Part shown: positions 7,641 through 7,836 of the stretch, piece by piece
Numbering within the stretch: position 1 is the stretch's first letter
Layout of the letters: every line of letters begins with the position of its first letter
Assembly (NCBI GenBank): GCA_003695605.1
Contig: RFIK01000058.1
Coordinates: 1-7,836 of the forward strand
DNA length: 7,836 nucleotides
From: Chlorobiota bacterium
GTDB taxonomy: Bacteria > Bacteroidota > Ignavibacteria > Kapaibacteriales > NICIL-2
Direction: 5' to 3'
Translations under genes and position numbers: made by a program
Notes under the pieces: model-generated
Databases searched by the model: none
What the model saw: only the letters and a program-made list of their open reading frames with translations
Told to the model about the DNA's origin: nothing

Positions 7641-7672
7641 GAAAATTATGCTCCCTACTGGCGTGCGTTCAA
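7641..7672 (-). promoter_or_regulatory. Possible Bacteroidota-type promoter for the lipoprotein gene
   Basis: On the minus strand TTG (7672-7670) is separated by 21 nt from TAATTTTC (7648-7641), which matches the -7 element TAnnTTTG at five of six fixed positions. The spacing fits the Bacteroidota -33/-7 pattern. It would give an untranslated leader of roughly 100 nt before the ATG at 7537. Such short motifs occur by chance, so this is only a candidate. Confidence 0.25.
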
Positions 7673-7760
7673 GTAGCTGCTGCAAACGACGATACTTCTA
7701 CCGTATGCACATGTACTCACGGTATTCTTCTGCTGTTTGTTGGTTATCAATGGACGAACC

Positions 7761-7836
7761 ATGGTCACGTTCTGGCGTAGGTGGATGATCACCGCCATTG
7801 CGGGTGTAGGTGCACTTCTTGGGGTTCTCGCATCAC
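7761..7836 (+). CDS. Start of a divergent gene encoding an exported or membrane protein, partial
   Basis: From the ATG at 7761 the plus strand stays open to the window edge for 25 full codons. The peptide begins MVTFWRRWMITAIAGVG and continues ALLGVLAS: a short basic n-region (Arg6, Arg7), then about 16 hydrophobic or small residues. That is typical of a signal peptide or first membrane helix. The nearest upstream in-frame stop is the TAG at 7674-7676, so near-cognate TTG starts at 7737 and 7740 are also possible but less likely. No Shine-Dalgarno site is visible, as for most genes here. It is the only gene I support on the plus strand and is divergent from the lipoprotein gene. Too little is present to suggest a function. 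Confidence 0.5.
   Translation, partial: MVTFWRRWMITAIAGVGALLGVLAS

Noticed and set aside
7452..7685. 77-residue minus-strand frame overlapping the lipoprotein start
   Set aside because: It overlaps the lipoprotein signal peptide in another frame, is rich in Arg, His and Ser without any motif, and has no ribosome site.
7705..7788. 27-codon plus-strand frame upstream of and overlapping the right-edge gene
   Set aside because: It is short and without a ribosome site. The frame from 7761 gives a far better signal-peptide-like sequence. A leader peptide is conceivable but unsupported.

Overview
The window reads as an ordinary chromosomal stretch from a free-living member of the Bacteroidota/Chlorobiota group, possibly a Kapabacteria- or Ignavibacteria-like lineage. 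That placement is inference. It rests on a secreted peptidase ending in a type IX secretion (Por) C-terminal sorting domain, on weak or absent Shine-Dalgarno sites before most genes, and on candidate promoter elements resembling the Bacteroidota TTG / TAnnTTTG type. Base composition is moderately GC-rich, and codon use makes long antisense open frames over the real genes.

Layout, right to left, because almost everything is on the minus strand: a small outer-envelope lipoprotein of unknown function (7537-7079); a large secreted M4 (thermolysin-like) metallopeptidase with propeptide, catalytic domain, predicted beta-propeller and T9SS sorting tail (7012-4019); a cytoplasmic L-asparaginase (3993-3010); a full-length DNA mismatch repair protein MutS (2997-409); and the first 114 residues of a multihaem c-type cytochrome lipoprotein that runs off the left edge (342-1). 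Gaps between these genes are 66, 25, 12 and about 66 nt. They could form one transcript or two, the weakest join being the 66-nt gap holding an inverted repeat at 7028-7083. At the far right (7761-7836) a plus-strand gene begins divergently with a signal-peptide-like N-terminus, so 7538-7760 is a divergent promoter region.

The genes do not form an obvious single pathway. The peptidase could release peptides and amino acids outside the cell, and the asparaginase could deaminate asparagine inside it, but MutS and the cytochrome look like unrelated passengers. I see no mobile element, CRISPR array, tRNA or rRNA, and nothing I would call a new system. The most interesting items are the domain architecture of the secreted peptidase, the truncated cytochrome, the variant substrate-site motif of the asparaginase, and the small uncharacterised lipoprotein with its downstream inverted repeat.
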